64,000 nucleotides of DNA from Pseudonocardiaceae bacterium YIM PH 21723 (GCA_003600225.1 QZFT01000043.1:1-64000); one strand, 5' to 3'. Counted from the stretch's first letter, positions 7,573 through 16,282 are shown. Program-made: numbers and translations. The notes: generated by a model from the letters alone, not told the origin.

Positions 7573-8211
7573 ATGTCTGAAAGTTCTTCCGCCGCATCGC
7601 GGCCCGCATCGTCCAAAAAGGGGCGGGGGTCCGGCAAGTCTGCGCTGAGCAGGCATACCGCCGTCGGTCCCTGGGTCATCGACTGTTTGAACCTGGCCCG
7701 CAGGCCAGGCCTCGGCAAGTCGTACCAGCGGATGGCTCCGGCCACGGACGGCTTCAGCTTCGACGTCATCGGGGTTCCCGAAGGGGCCGAGGTCGAACTC
7801 GATGTCCTGCTGTCGTCGGTGGTGGAAGGTGTGCTGGTTACCGGCACCGCCTCCGCTCCGCTGACCGGCGAGTGTTCTCGGTGTCTGGACGACATCGAGG
7901 ACCAGGTGCAGGTGGAGCTGACCGAGTTGTACGCCTACCCGGACTCAGCGACCGAAGCCAGCACGGACGAGGACGAGGTCTGTCGGCTCGTAGACGATCT
8001 GATTGACCTGGAACCGCTGGTCCGGGATGCGATTCTGCTGGCTCTGCCGCAGGCGCCACTGTGCTCGGAAGATTGCCCGGGACTGTGCGTCGACTGCGGT
8101 CAGAAGTGGGCCGAACTCGACCCCGATCACCGGCATGAGACGATTGACCCTCGCTGGGCCGCTTTGATGAAGCGGGTCGGCGGGTCAGCAGAACTTTCAG
8201 AGGAGAACTAG
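7573..8211 (+). CDS. DUF177 (YceD family) protein
   Basis: 212 residues with a Ser/Lys-rich, probably disordered N-terminus (~30 residues). The DUF177 core includes [22 protein letters not shown], then the second cysteine cluster [13 protein letters not shown], suggesting a metal site. YceD-family genes are almost universally placed directly before rpmF and are thought to act in rRNA or ribosome biogenesis; the precise activity is unsettled. Here the stop is 2 bases before the rpmF start and an AGAGGAG ribosome site lies in the last codons, so the two are co-translated. Confidence 0.93.
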   Translation: MSESSSAASRPASSKKGRGSGKSALSRHTAVGPWVIDCLNLARRPGLGKSYQRMAPATDGFSFDVIGVPEGAEVELDVLLSSVVEGVLVTGTASAPLTGECSRCLDDIEDQVQVELTELYAYPDSATEASTDEDEVCRLVDDLIDLEPLVRDAILLALPQAPLCSEDCPGLCVDCGQKWAELDPDHRHETIDPRWAALMKRVGGSAELSEEN

Positions 8212-8213
8212 TC

Positions 8214-8396
8214 GTGGCCGTTCCCAAGCGCAAGATGTCGCGGTCCAACACCCGTGCGCGGCGCTCCCAGTGGAAGACCACCGCGGCCAACCTGGTCGCG
8301 TGCTCGAACAAGGCTTGCCGTGCGCCCAAGCTGTCGCACATCGCCTGCCCGAAGTGCGGGACCTATGACGGCCGCCAGGTCGTCACCCCAGCCTGA
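8214..8396 (+). CDS. rpmF: 50S ribosomal protein L32
   Basis: 60 residues, GTG start 2 bases after DUF177. The N-terminus [19 protein letters not shown] is diagnostic of L32. Four cysteines (CSNKAC and CPKCG) form the zinc ribbon, so this is the zinc-binding C+ paralogue. It is a structural component of the large ribosomal subunit near the peptidyl-transferase region. Confidence 0.98.
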   Translation: MAVPKRKMSRSNTRARRSQWKTTAANLVACSNKACRAPKLSHIACPKCGTYDGRQVVTPA

Positions 8397-8435
8397 GGGT
8401 AAGCCGATACAACAGCACAGCTAGGGCAGGGGACG

Positions 8436-9206
8436 ATGGGGTCGAAGTCAAAATCGCAGCCGGCGGACCGGAATCTACTTCTGGACGCGCTGGGAGTAAA
8501 GCTCGACGAAGAACTCATCGGCCTTGCCCTGACGCACCGCTCGTACGCGTACGAGAATGGTGGGCTACTGCCCAATGAGCGACTGGAGTTCCTCGGGGAC
8601 GCGGTGCTCGGTCTGGTGATCACTGATCACCTGTACACGACGCATACCGACCTCCCCGAGGGCCAGTTGGCCAAGCTGCGTGCCAGCGTGGTCAACCAGC
8701 AGGCGCTCGCCGGTGTCGCCAGGGACCTGGGTCCCGGCGGCCTGGGCGCCCACCTTTTGCTGGGTCGTGGCGAGGAGATGACCGGCGGACGGGATAAGGC
8801 CAGCATTCTGGCCGACGCCCTGGAAGCCGTCATCGGTGCCGTCTACCTGCAGCACGGGATCGACGTGTCCCGGCAGCTGGTGCACCACCTCTTCGACGAG
8901 ATGCTGGAGCAGGCGCCGCTCAAGGGCGCCAGCCTGGACTGGAAGACCAGTCTCCAGGAGCTCACCGCGTCCGGCTCCCGTGGCGTTCCGGAGTACCTCG
9001 TCGACGAAGAGGGCCCGGACCACCGCAAACACTTCACCGCGACGGTGCAGGTCGGCGGCAAGCCGTACGGCACCGGTTCCGGGCGCACCAAGAAGGAAGC
9101 GGAGCAGAAGGCCGCCGCTACTGCGTGGCGCAAGCTGCGTGAGGAGCTCGCCGCTTCCGAAGAGGGTGTCGCCCTGCCGGACGCTCCCGCCGAGACCAGT
9201 GCCTGA
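8436..9206 (+). CDS. rnc: Ribonuclease III
   Basis: 256 residues. The nuclease domain occupies about residues 10-150 and carries the signature [13 protein letters not shown] and the second metal-ligand helix ([11 protein letters not shown]). The double-stranded RNA-binding domain follows (about 165-235) with [18 protein letters not shown]. RNase III cleaves double-stranded rRNA precursors and structured mRNAs in the cytosol. Part of the DUF177-rpmF-rnc-mutM operon; its last codons overlap the mutM start by 8 bases. The final ~20 residues are acidic and probably disordered. Confidence 0.97.
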   Translation: MGSKSKSQPADRNLLLDALGVKLDEELIGLALTHRSYAYENGGLLPNERLEFLGDAVLGLVITDHLYTTHTDLPEGQLAKLRASVVNQQALAGVARDLGPGGLGAHLLLGRGEEMTGGRDKASILADALEAVIGAVYLQHGIDVSRQLVHHLFDEMLEQAPLKGASLDWKTSLQELTASGSRGVPEYLVDEEGPDHRKHFTATVQVGGKPYGTGSGRTKKEAEQKAAATAWRKLREELAASEEGVALPDAPAETSA

Positions 9207-10062
9207 GCTTCCCGAAGTCGAGGTCGTTCGCCGCGGACTGGAAGCCCATGTGGTCGGGCGCACCATCTCCGTAGCCGAGGTCCTGCACCCCCGGGTGATC
9301 CGTCGGCATGCCCTGGGGCAGGCCGACTTCGTCTCCCGGCTCGCCGGTCGCACGGTGCACGCGGCGCGCAGGCGCGGCAAGTACCTGTGGCTGGACCTGG
9401 CCGACGGTGACGGCGCTCCCAACGAGGCGTTACTCGGTCACCTGGGCATGAGCGGTCAGATGCTGGTGCAGCCCGCGACGGCTCCCGCCGAGACCCACCT
9501 GCGGGCCCGGTTCGGCTTCGCCGACGCCGGACCCGAACTGCGCTTCGTCGATCAACGCACCTTCGGCGGTCTCGCCGTCGCCGACCTGGTGCCCGCTTCG
9601 CTGCTGCCCCAGCCGGTCGCGCACATCGCCGCCGACCCGCTGGACGAGCTGTTCGACCTGACCGCGACGGTCGCGAACATTCGCCGCAAGCGCACCGAGA
9701 TCAAGCGTGCCCTGCTGGACCAGTCCCTGATCTCCGGCATCGGCAACATCTACGCCGACGAGGCGCTCTGGCGTGCCCAGGTCCACTGGGCCCGGCCGAC
9801 CCACGGCCTGACCAAGGCCAAGCTCGAAGAACTGCTGCTCGCCGCCACCGAGGTGATGAACGAAGCCCTCGGCCAGGGTGGCACCAGCTTCGACGCGCTG
9901 TACGTCAACGTGAACGGCCAGTCCGGCTACTTCGACCGCTCGCTGAACGCCTACGGCCAGCAGGACAAACCGTGCGGCCGCTGCGGCACCCTGATCCGCC
10001 GTGACCCGTTCATGAACCGCAGCTCCTTCTCCTGCCCCACCTGCCAGCCCGCCCCGCGCTGA
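9199..10062 (+). CDS. mutM: Formamidopyrimidine-DNA glycosylase (bifunctional glycosylase/AP lyase)
   Basis: 287 residues. The GTG at 9199 is chosen because it gives PELPEVE directly after the initiator, and Pro is the catalytic N-terminal nucleophile of the Fpg family; the much longer open frame is therefore wrong. H2TH region: [13 protein letters not shown]. The C-terminal zinc finger has CGRCG and CPTC. It removes 8-oxoguanine and formamidopyrimidines from DNA and nicks the abasic site. It overlaps rnc by 8 bases, indicating translational coupling. It is the last conserved gene before the 44-kb accessory block. Confidence 0.96.
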   Translation: MPELPEVEVVRRGLEAHVVGRTISVAEVLHPRVIRRHALGQADFVSRLAGRTVHAARRRGKYLWLDLADGDGAPNEALLGHLGMSGQMLVQPATAPAETHLRARFGFADAGPELRFVDQRTFGGLAVADLVPASLLPQPVAHIAADPLDELFDLTATVANIRRKRTEIKRALLDQSLISGIGNIYADEALWRAQVHWARPTHGLTKAKLEELLLAATEVMNEALGQGGTSFDALYVNVNGQSGYFDRSLNAYGQQDKPCGRCGTLIRRDPFMNRSSFSCPTCQPAPR

Positions 10063-10095
10063 CGAACCCGATCCCCGAACCGGGGACAGCCGCTT

Positions 10096-10122
10096 GCGTA
10101 GTACTGCGCTATGCGTAGTACT
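10096..10122. promoter_or_regulatory. Direct repeats GCGTAGTACT, candidate PadR operator
   Basis: GCGTAGTACT occurs at 10096-10105 and again at 10113-10122, a 17-base period; each copy contains the palindrome AGTACT. The pair ends 31 bases before the padR-type gene start at 10154. PadR proteins commonly repress their own operon, so this is the likely operator, overlapping the promoter. Confidence 0.55.
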
Positions 10123-10153
10123 ATCGATCGCGTAAGCCTGAGGGGAGGGGTGA

Positions 10154-10477
10154 ATGGATACCAGCCAGTTGCTCAAGGGCGTGCTGGATCTGGCCGTGCT
10201 GGCCGCGTTGCGCGATGAGGACGGCTATGGATACGAGGTGCTGCGCCGGCTGCGCCAGGCCGGCCTGGATGAGGTCGGTGACGCGTCGGTCTACGGCACG
10301 CTGCGCCGGTTGTTCCGCGCCGGGGTGCTCACCTCGTACGTGGTGCCCAGCGAAGAGGGCCCGCATCGCAAGTACTACAGCCTGAACGACACCGGACGTA
10401 CCAAGCTCGAAGAGTCCGTCCGCACCTGGAAGGACTTCACCGACACCATGGGTCAGCTGCTGAAGGGGGCGGCATGA
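10154..10477 (+). CDS. PadR-family transcriptional regulator
   Basis: 107 residues, with a very strong AGGGGAGGGG site before the ATG at 10154. The N-terminal winged helix has the PadR pattern LLKGVLDLAVLAAL, GYGYEVLRRL, VYGTLRRLFRAGVL and KYYSLNDTGR. It lacks the long C-terminal domain of PadR itself, so it belongs to the short subfamily 2 type. It overlaps the next gene by 4 bases (ATGA), a pairing seen widely between short PadR regulators and HAAS-domain membrane proteins that they control. The ligand is unknown. Confidence 0.93.
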   Translation: MDTSQLLKGVLDLAVLAALRDEDGYGYEVLRRLRQAGLDEVGDASVYGTLRRLFRAGVLTSYVVPSEEGPHRKYYSLNDTGRTKLEESVRTWKDFTDTMGQLLKGAA

Positions 10478-11607
10478 GCACGCACACCGAACTGCCGGTC
10501 GTTGCGCAGTCCTATTTGGACAGCGTCCGCACCGAACTGTCCGATCTGCCCGCGTCCGAAGTGGACGAGATGCTGGACGAGGTGCGCGAGCATCTGTCCG
10601 AAGTGTCCGGTGAGCTGGGGGACGACCTCAGTGAACAGTCCCTCCGGGACCGGCTGGGCCTTCCTGCGGCCTACGCCAACGAACTGCGCACGGCGGCCGG
10701 ATATCCGGTCCGGGAGACCGTGATCCGGGGCAGCAAGTTCGCGGAGTGGTTCCCGGTGGCCTGCCTGGGGGTGGCCACCGTGGCGGCGTTCATCGTCGGC
10801 ACCGATCCGCGTGAGCACGCCAACCCACTGCTGATTCTGCTCGGTCTGGGCGCGGTTGCCGTGGCGGCCGGATTCGTCCTGCGGTACCGGCCCGACCTGC
10901 GTGGGCTCTGGCTGGGTGACAAGGTCAATCAGGCGCGAGCCGCGTTGACCGGGCAGGGCAGCCCGGCCCTGGCGTTCATCGGCACTCTGCAGCCCGGATG
11001 GTGGCTGCTGCGGGCCGGCCTGGTCGCGTTCGTCGGGCTGCAGCTCGGCACGCTGGGCGCGCTGGTCGTCGGCGCGATGCTGCTGGCCATGTCCCTGTGG
11101 TTCGGCTTCCGGACCAAGGCCGACCGCAGGCTGCTGTGGATCGTGACCCCGGCCAACGCCCTGGCAGTCGGGCTGCTGCTCTCGCTCATTACCGGCACGG
11201 CATTCCGTCCCTCGTACTACAACGCGAGCGTGCCGCAGCAGTACGGCATGTACAACGAGGGCAGGTCGATCGAGAACATCTACGCCTTCGACAAGGACGG
11301 CAAGGAGCTCGGCACCGTCTACCTGTACGACCAGGACGGCCGCCCGATCAAGCTCGACGACCACCGCGCCCGGTGTATCGAGGGCCGTTCCGTGTACCTG
11401 CCACCGCCCACCAGCTCGGCGCTGGACAGCAACAAGTTCCCGCTGCCGCGGCTGGAGGAGAAGCAGCAGGGCGTGTGCAAGGAGACCACCGGAGCTCCGT
11501 TCCGGCCCGCGGTGCCGGTGCCCACGACGGCGCCGACCACGACCACCGCGCCGACCACCGCGCCCGCGCCGACCACGGCTCCGCAGTCGGCCGAGCCGAC
11601 GCAATAG
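10474..11607 (+). CDS. HAAS-type membrane protein, partner of the PadR regulator
   Basis: 377 residues. The N-terminal ~75 residues (YLDSVRTELSDLPASEVDEMLDEVREHLSE) form the helical HAAS-type signalling domain usually linked to PadR regulators. Four to six hydrophobic segments follow (near 90-110, 118-135, 170-188, 192-212, 225-245), then an extracytoplasmic part of ~90 residues and a Pro/Thr repeat tail (about 345-377). Proposed role: a membrane stress sensor or regulator co-expressed with PadR; no enzyme motif is visible. It starts inside the padR stop codon. Confidence 0.8.
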   Translation: MSTHTELPVVAQSYLDSVRTELSDLPASEVDEMLDEVREHLSEVSGELGDDLSEQSLRDRLGLPAAYANELRTAAGYPVRETVIRGSKFAEWFPVACLGVATVAAFIVGTDPREHANPLLILLGLGAVAVAAGFVLRYRPDLRGLWLGDKVNQARAALTGQGSPALAFIGTLQPGWWLLRAGLVAFVGLQLGTLGALVVGAMLLAMSLWFGFRTKADRRLLWIVTPANALAVGLLLSLITGTAFRPSYYNASVPQQYGMYNEGRSIENIYAFDKDGKELGTVYLYDQDGRPIKLDDHRARCIEGRSVYLPPPTSSALDSNKFPLPRLEEKQQGVCKETTGAPFRPAVPVPTTAPTTTTAPTTAPAPTTAPQSAEPTQ

Positions 11608-11622
11608 CACCTTTGCAGATCA

Positions 11623-11667
11623 GGCAGCGGGTCCACCGGGAAGTACTCGGTGGACCCGCTGCCTTTT
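11623..11667 (+). terminator. Perfect 15-bp hairpin plus TTTT, family IV
   Basis: GGCAGCGGGTCCACC at 11623-11637 pairs exactly with GGTGGACCCGCTGCC at 11649-11663, followed by TTTT. It lies 15 bases after the HAAS gene stop and is a textbook intrinsic terminator. The left half plus loop are nearly identical to 15857-15895, where they overlap a coding region. Confidence 0.85.
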
Positions 11668-12161
11668 GGTGGTTGAGACTCGAACGAATAGCCGGTGAAG
11701 TCATTCGGTGTGGGCCCACCGGAGAAACACAGTGGCGTCCATTGCTCCGTATGCGCCGGCTCCGCTTCGTGGTTGCTGTGAAACTCTTCCAGCTGTACTT
11801 CGGTTACTGTGCGTCGCATTCCTCGGCAGGGCGATGGGAAAACATCTGCTTTGGCCTGGTGGTCGGATGATGACATCTCGATTTTTGCCGTAGAGCGGTG
11901 ACGCTGTGTTCTGACAATAATGGACAATGTCGCGAGCAGGACATTCTTGGTAACCGATGTCCAAAAAATCGGCATTGACGGCATTGTGGGTGCGTGTAAG
12001 CATTGCTGCGCAGATCTCGCTTCGAAAAATTCTTTGTTTCGAGCGAAAACTGGGGGATTCCGGGGCCGTCACAGCTCCCTGTCGTACGTCGTGATGGCGA
12101 AGATTCCGACGTGCCTTGGAAACCTTTCTCTTAGTCGATCCACTTACCGTAAAGGACTGTC
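11668..12161. other. AT-richer intergenic stretch upstream of the first secreted peptide gene
   Basis: No supported gene. Base composition drops well below that of the neighbours, especially 11840-12060. It contains the operator-like AATGGACAATGTCGCG at 11919-11934 and an inverted repeat GGACAT...ATGTCC near 11939-11962 followed by AAAAAA. A leftward open frame (11319-11984) runs antisense through the HAAS gene end and is judged non-coding. The stretch probably carries the promoter and long leader of the gene at 12162. Confidence 0.5.
11919..11934. promoter_or_regulatory. Operator-like motif AATGGACAATGTCGCG
   Basis: The core GACAATGTC is a palindrome around its central base. The same 16-base motif, with the complementary central base, occurs at 16358-16373 upstream of the other secreted-peptide locus. 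Shared position before both loci suggests a common regulator. Confidence 0.45.
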
Positions 12162-12479
12162 ATGGTAGTGAAGAAGTTTGTGGCGGCGCTCGCCCTGGGT
12201 GTTGCGGCCGCAGGTGGCGTGGTCATGCTGGCCGCTCCCGCCAGTGCTGGTGGTGTGTCGTGCAGCAGCTCCGGTTTCTCCTCTGCCAACGGCGGAAACG
12301 CCTGGGCTCGGGGATGTTCGCACTCCGGCAATGAAAATGTGCGGCTGCACGGAGTCTGCATCGGACTCCCGCGTGACGCTTACTCGCCGTACCTTTACGG
12401 CAATTTCTCCGGTGCGAATTTCGATACGACTTCGTGCACCTTCGGTGTTCGTGAATCGTACTTCGACATCAACGCCTGA
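12162..12479 (+). CDS. Small secreted four-cysteine protein, copy 1
   Basis: 105 residues. The signal peptide (VVKKFVAALALGVAAAGGVVMLAAPASA) ends near residue 29. The mature ~76 residues contain four cysteines and the family pattern C-S-S-x-GFSS, N-x-G-x-AWARxCSxS, VRL...CI-LP, YSP, G-x-FSGxxFDTTxCTFGVRE. It is homologous to three tandem copies at 16528-17697. I do not recognise the family; secretion and two disulfides are inferred. AAAGGA lies before the ATG. A strong hairpin follows at 12490, and an ABC exporter operon starts 120 bases downstream on the same strand. Confidence 0.88.
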   Translation: MVVKKFVAALALGVAAAGGVVMLAAPASAGGVSCSSSGFSSANGGNAWARGCSHSGNENVRLHGVCIGLPRDAYSPYLYGNFSGANFDTTSCTFGVRESYFDINA

Positions 12480-12489
12480 GAATGACCCG

Positions 12490-12520
12490 TGTGGGGCATC
12501 GGGTTTCCCGGTGCCCCACA
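12490..12520 (+). terminator. Hairpin after secreted peptide copy 1
   Basis: TGTGGGGCATCGGG pairs with CCCGGTGCCCCACA around TTT, starting 10 bases after the stop. The stem is near perfect. No long U-run follows (GCTTTAC). Confidence 0.65.
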
Positions 12521-12599
12521 GCTTTACATTGCCGTTCGCCCCAGGTGCTCGGTAGCCTGGCCAGGGGGCCTGAAAATACTTGCCGCTTCAGAAAATTGG

Positions 12600-13277
12600 A
12601 TGGGTCTTATGCTGGTACTGAACGGGGTCTCCCGTAGCTATCACGCTGGCGAAATGGAAGTTCGGGCCGTTCGCGACGTGAGCCTGGTGGCCCATCCGGG
12701 GACCCTTACCGCGGTTATGGGTCCCAGCGGCTCGGGAAAATCGACCTTGCTCACCGTGGCCGGCGGCCTGCAACCATCTGACGGCGGACAAGTATCTGTG
12801 GCCGGTGTACGCATCGACGGGCTCAGCGAACGGGATCTCTACCGACATCGGCGCAAGCACATCGGATACGTCTTCCAGGATTTCAATCTCGTGCAGATCC
12901 TGACCGCCGCCGAGAACGTCGCCCTGCCGTTGGAGCTGGACGGCGTGCCCTCGAAGCGAGCCAGGCAGGCGGCCATGCGCGCCCTGGACGCGGTGGACAT
13001 GACCGAGCAGGCCGATCGTTTTCCGGCGACCCTGTCCGGCGGGCAGCAGCAGCGGGTCGCGCTGGCCAGGGCCATCGCCGGTGATCGCCGGTTGATCCTG
13101 GCCGACGAACCCACCGGCGCGCTGGACACCGCGAACGCCGAGGCCGTGCTCGACGTGTTGGTGCGCCTGGTGCGTGGTGGTGTCGCGTGCGTCGTGGTGA
13201 CACACGACCACTCGGTCGCCGCCCGTGCTGACCGGGTGCTGCGTATGCGGGACGGCATCTTGGAGCAGGCCGCATGA
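12600..13277 (+). CDS. ABC transporter ATP-binding protein, MacB/LolD type
   Basis: 225 residues from ATG 12600 (a second ATG at 12609 is equally possible; no clear ribosome site decides). Walker A GPSGSGKSTLL, Q-loop YVFQDFNL, signature LSGGQQQR, Walker B RLILADEPTGALD and the switch His in VVTHD are all intact. This class powers FtsX-like permeases that move lipids, peptides or signals, or perform mechanotransmission, rather than classical solute import. It overlaps the permease gene by 4 bases (ATGA), so the pair is one unit. Adjacent secreted peptides are possible but unproven clients. Confidence 0.93.
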   Translation: MGLMLVLNGVSRSYHAGEMEVRAVRDVSLVAHPGTLTAVMGPSGSGKSTLLTVAGGLQPSDGGQVSVAGVRIDGLSERDLYRHRRKHIGYVFQDFNLVQILTAAENVALPLELDGVPSKRARQAAMRALDAVDMTEQADRFPATLSGGQQQRVALARAIAGDRRLILADEPTGALDTANAEAVLDVLVRLVRGGVACVVVTHDHSVAARADRVLRMRDGILEQAA

Positions 13278-15850
13278 GTGCGAACCGGGTGACATGGCTG
13301 TTGGTGACCAGAAGCCTGCGCCGGCATCGCAGCCGGACGCTGACCCTGGTCCTGGTGCTCACCATTCCGTTGGCCATCGCCTGCGGACTGTCCGTCCTGT
13401 ACTCCACCGCCGACTTCAGCACCGAGCGCGGTGTATCGGAGATCGCCGGCCGGTCCCAGACGGTGCTGACCAACGGCGACTTCACCGCGGAGCGTGGTCT
13501 GGTGCGCGCCCTGGCCGAGGGGCCTGATGCCATCGGTCGCGCTCTGGGCCACCCGCTCGCGGTGGCGCCCGAAGTCGTCGGCGATCTGCCCGCCTCGGCG
13601 CAGGGGCGCCAGGTGGCATCCGCTGGTTTCGGCCTCGACCTTTCTGCTCCGGTCCACCAGGGCCGGTTCCTGCTGGAGCGAGGACGCGCGGCCACCGCGG
13701 CGGGCGAGGTGGTGCTCTCCCGCGAGGTGGCGAAACGACTCGGCGTCGGTGCCGGATTCGCGGTCACCCTCGGTCAGAGCTCCACGCCGATGGAGGTCAC
13801 CGGTATCGCGGTCGCGGCCACCGACACCACTCGTCAGTTCGTGATCACCAGCCCGGAGCAGGCGGCGCAGCTGATCGTCACCCCGTCGCCGTCCATCACC
13901 CAGCCGGTACTGCCGGGCAAACAGCAGATCGGTTTGATCAACTGGCACACCGAGGAGCGGGTATCCGACGCACGTGACTGGAGCATCGTCACCCGCGAGC
14001 AGTTGACCACCCACTACCGGGCTCAGGCCGAGGGTGAGGACGCGGGCGCGGTACCGTCGATCGTCGGAGCCGCGATTCTGGTGTTCGCCGAACTGGGCCT
14101 GATACTGGGCGCCGTCTACGCCATCACCGTGCGCAGCGGGCGACGGGAACTGGCCCTGCTGGCCGTCGCCGGAGCCGGACCGGGAACCCGGCGGGCGGTG
14201 ATCACCGGTCAGGGACTGCTCACCGGTGTCATCGCCACCGTGCTGGGACTGGTACTCGGTGTGCTGGGCGCCTGGGCACTGGTGCCGTTCGCGCAGCAGA
14301 GCGCGCACCAGGTCTGGCAACCCCTGACGTTGCAGCCACTGCTGTTGATCACGGTGCTCGTGCTGGGCATCGGCACCCCTGCGCTGGCCGCCCGCATCGC
14401 GGCGCGTGGAGTGCGGACCGATGTGGTCGCCGCGGTGCGCGGTCTGCCCGACGAGATCCGATCCACCCGCCGCGGGTATGCCGCCGTCGCCGGCTGGGGT
14501 GTCGCCGGTGTGTTGATGTTGCTCGCCGGTAGCTCGTTCGGCTCGATTCCCCTCGTCCTGCTGGGGGCCTTGACGCTGGTCATCGCCTCGGCACTGCTGG
14601 TCCGCGCGGTCTTGCCGGGAACGGCGAACGGCGGCCGGGGCTGGCGGCTGCTGCCCAGGATGGGCATGCGACTCGCCGGGCAGGCTCCGGCCAGGGCGGC
14701 CACTCTAGGGGTGGTCATCGCCAGCCTCACCCTCATCGGTGGTCTGGCGTTGACCGCGATGGCCGGGCTGACCGATCAGGTCCGGGCCAACTACGTGGCG
14801 GCTTCGCCTCCCGGGTCCGCGTTCGTCCTGACCACCAAGTACCCCCGGCCGGGCACGCTGGCCCAGGTGTCCCAGGCCCTCGCGAACCGGCCGGTGGCCG
14901 CGCTCGGCATCGCCAGTCCGCCGCCGCCGGCAGGTGCGCCGCAGACCTACTGGGGACATTTCTCGGTGCGCACTCCGCTGACCGAGTGCCTGACCGAGCC
15001 GGCCAGCACGCCGGAGAAGTGCCGTCAGCGCACCGGGTTCCGGGCAGGCCCGGACAATCGGGTGGTCGTCGCCGACGAGTCCGCGTTGCAGCTCGTGCTC
15101 GGCAAGGAGCTGACCTCCGCGCAGCGTGCCGCGTTCGCCGCGGGGTCGATGCTGGTCACCGACCGCAGGGTGGCACCGTCAGGACAGTCCACTGTGGAAG
15201 TCAGTGGGCAGCAGGAGAAGAGGAGCGTTCCCGCGGTGGTGATCGCGGAAACCGCGCCGTACAGCCAGATTCCGGTCGCGTTCCTGTCGCCGGCCGGATT
15301 GGCGAAGCTGGGTGGCGTGATTCAGCCGACCACGGCCTACTTCTACGTACCCGCCCCGGATCAGGGGGCGTTCAGTGCGGAACAGGAAGATGAGGCACGG
15401 GCGGCGCTGACCGCCGATATCGGTGCCGGATTCGCCCAGTTCCAGGTTGAACGCGGGCCTGCCGCCGCAGAGGTGTACCAGACGGCGACGCTGGCCCTGG
15501 CGATTCTGCTGATCCTGGTGGCGGGCACCATGGCCTACGTCGTGGTGACCCTCGCGGTGCAGGAGATCCGCCCCGACCTGTCGGCGATGGCCGCAGCGGG
15601 TGCCGAACGCCGGTTCCGGTCGTGGCTGGCCGGTTCGCATGCGGCGATCGTCACCGCGTTGGGGCTGGTGGTCGGGCTCCTGGTCACCGCGGTGTCGGCG
15701 CCTGCGCTGCTCTCGGTGCTCCACGTCGGCTGGACACCGTGGCCCTGGGTGGGGTTGATCGCGATCGCCGTCGTCGCGGTCGCTGTCGCGACGTTCGCCG
15801 GGCGGGTGGCCGGCAGCCGGGTGGGCACCGTCCTGCGGGCGGAGAGCTAG
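13274..15850 (+). CDS. FtsX-like ABC transporter permease
   Basis: 858 residues. One N-terminal membrane helix (about 20-40) is followed by a large extracytoplasmic domain, a three-helix FtsX block (about 255-375), a further helix pair near 395-440, a helix near 475-495, a second extracytoplasmic domain, and a final three-helix FtsX block (about 735-850). This duplicated FtsX layout is usual for actinobacterial MacB-type permeases. Partner of the upstream ATPase. The stop TAG shares the tetranucleotide CTAG with the convergent gene, so the two coding regions overlap by 4 bases. Confidence 0.92.
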   Translation: MSANRVTWLLVTRSLRRHRSRTLTLVLVLTIPLAIACGLSVLYSTADFSTERGVSEIAGRSQTVLTNGDFTAERGLVRALAEGPDAIGRALGHPLAVAPEVVGDLPASAQGRQVASAGFGLDLSAPVHQGRFLLERGRAATAAGEVVLSREVAKRLGVGAGFAVTLGQSSTPMEVTGIAVAATDTTRQFVITSPEQAAQLIVTPSPSITQPVLPGKQQIGLINWHTEERVSDARDWSIVTREQLTTHYRAQAEGEDAGAVPSIVGAAILVFAELGLILGAVYAITVRSGRRELALLAVAGAGPGTRRAVITGQGLLTGVIATVLGLVLGVLGAWALVPFAQQSAHQVWQPLTLQPLLLITVLVLGIGTPALAARIAARGVRTDVVAAVRGLPDEIRSTRRGYAAVAGWGVAGVLMLLAGSSFGSIPLVLLGALTLVIASALLVRAVLPGTANGGRGWRLLPRMGMRLAGQAPARAATLGVVIASLTLIGGLALTAMAGLTDQVRANYVAASPPGSAFVLTTKYPRPGTLAQVSQALANRPVAALGIASPPPPAGAPQTYWGHFSVRTPLTECLTEPASTPEKCRQRTGFRAGPDNRVVVADESALQLVLGKELTSAQRAAFAAGSMLVTDRRVAPSGQSTVEVSGQQEKRSVPAVVIAETAPYSQIPVAFLSPAGLAKLGGVIQPTTAYFYVPAPDQGAFSAEQEDEARAALTADIGAGFAQFQVERGPAAAEVYQTATLALAILLILVAGTMAYVVVTLAVQEIRPDLSAMAAAGAERRFRSWLAGSHAAIVTALGLVVGLLVTAVSAPALLSVLHVGWTPWPWVGLIAIAVVAVAVATFAGRVAGSRVGTVLRAES

Positions 15851-16212
15851 AGATCGGGCAGCGGGTCCACCGGGAAGTTCTCGGTGCCCGCTGCCTCGGC
15901 GTCCGCCGCCATGACCACGGCGGCGTACTCCTCGTCGATCTCGAAGATCACTCCACCGAGGCTGAACGCGAGGCCGACGCTGTCGTCCAGCGGGCCGAGT
16001 CTGGTCTTGCGGGGATAGCGCGCCCAGATGGCCTTGGGCCAGGTGTAGCTGCGCAGGCCGGTGGAGACCACCAGGATCTCGTCGCCGGTGATCACGATGA
16101 GGAAGCCGCCGACAAGGCCGTACTGGACCTGGGCCGGGAAGACATAGTCGATCCGCTCGCCGGGCGGCAGGAAGTCGTGGACGCGTTGGCGTTCGGCGGA
16201 GGTCAGCGGCAC
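15847..16212 (-). CDS. Conserved-looking hypothetical protein (possible PH-like fold)
   Basis: 121 residues, not recognised. No signal peptide or clear membrane helix; alternating hydrophobic strands (GGFLIVITGDEILVVSTGL, WARYPRKTRLGPL, GVIFEIDEEYAAVV) resemble bacterial PH-like domains. The ATG is followed by PLTSAERQRVHDFLPPGERI. Its last codons (NFPVDPLPDL) lie inside a hairpin that could terminate the opposite-strand permease gene, and its 60-bp 5' flank is duplicated at 17751-17810. Coding status is likely but its function cannot be given. Confidence 0.65.
   Translation of the reverse strand: MPLTSAERQRVHDFLPPGERIDYVFPAQVQYGLVGGFLIVITGDEILVVSTGLRSYTWPKAIWARYPRKTRLGPLDDSVGLAFSLGGVIFEIDEEYAAVVMAADAEAAGTENFPVDPLPDL
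15857..15895 (+). terminator. Hairpin of family IV overlapping the convergent gene end
   Basis: GGCAGCGGG at 15857-15865 pairs with CCCGCTGCC at 15887-15895. The intervening bases are nearly those of the terminator at 11623-11667. It starts 7 bases after the permease stop but lies inside the 3' coding end of the leftward gene, so one sequence serves both. Confidence 0.55.
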
Positions 16213-16222
16213 CGGTCCAGGG

Positions 16223-16282
16223 TATCGACCCGGGCCGTCGACCGCGAAACGCTCGAGCCGGGCGTTAACCCGCTTCAGTGAG
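16223..16282. repeat. 60-bp direct duplication, copy 1
   Basis: This 60-base stretch, starting TATCGACCCGGGCCG, matches 17751-17810 at 54 of 60 positions in the same orientation. The other copy covers the 3' end of the marR-type gene; this copy also reads TEAG-stop leftwards, like a marR tail. The copies bracket the three tandem secreted-peptide genes. Confidence 0.85.

Noticed and set aside
11319-11984. 221-residue leftward frame between the HAAS gene and the first secreted peptide
   Set aside because: Half of it is antisense to the HAAS gene, it reads through a terminator hairpin, and it has no ribosome site. A smaller real ORF within 11700-11984 cannot be fully excluded.
12489-12599. Extended N-terminus for the ABC ATPase from the frame open at 12489
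   Set aside because: The extension runs through the hairpin after the secreted peptide gene and adds no conserved residues; ATPases of this family start a few residues before the first strand, as from 12600.
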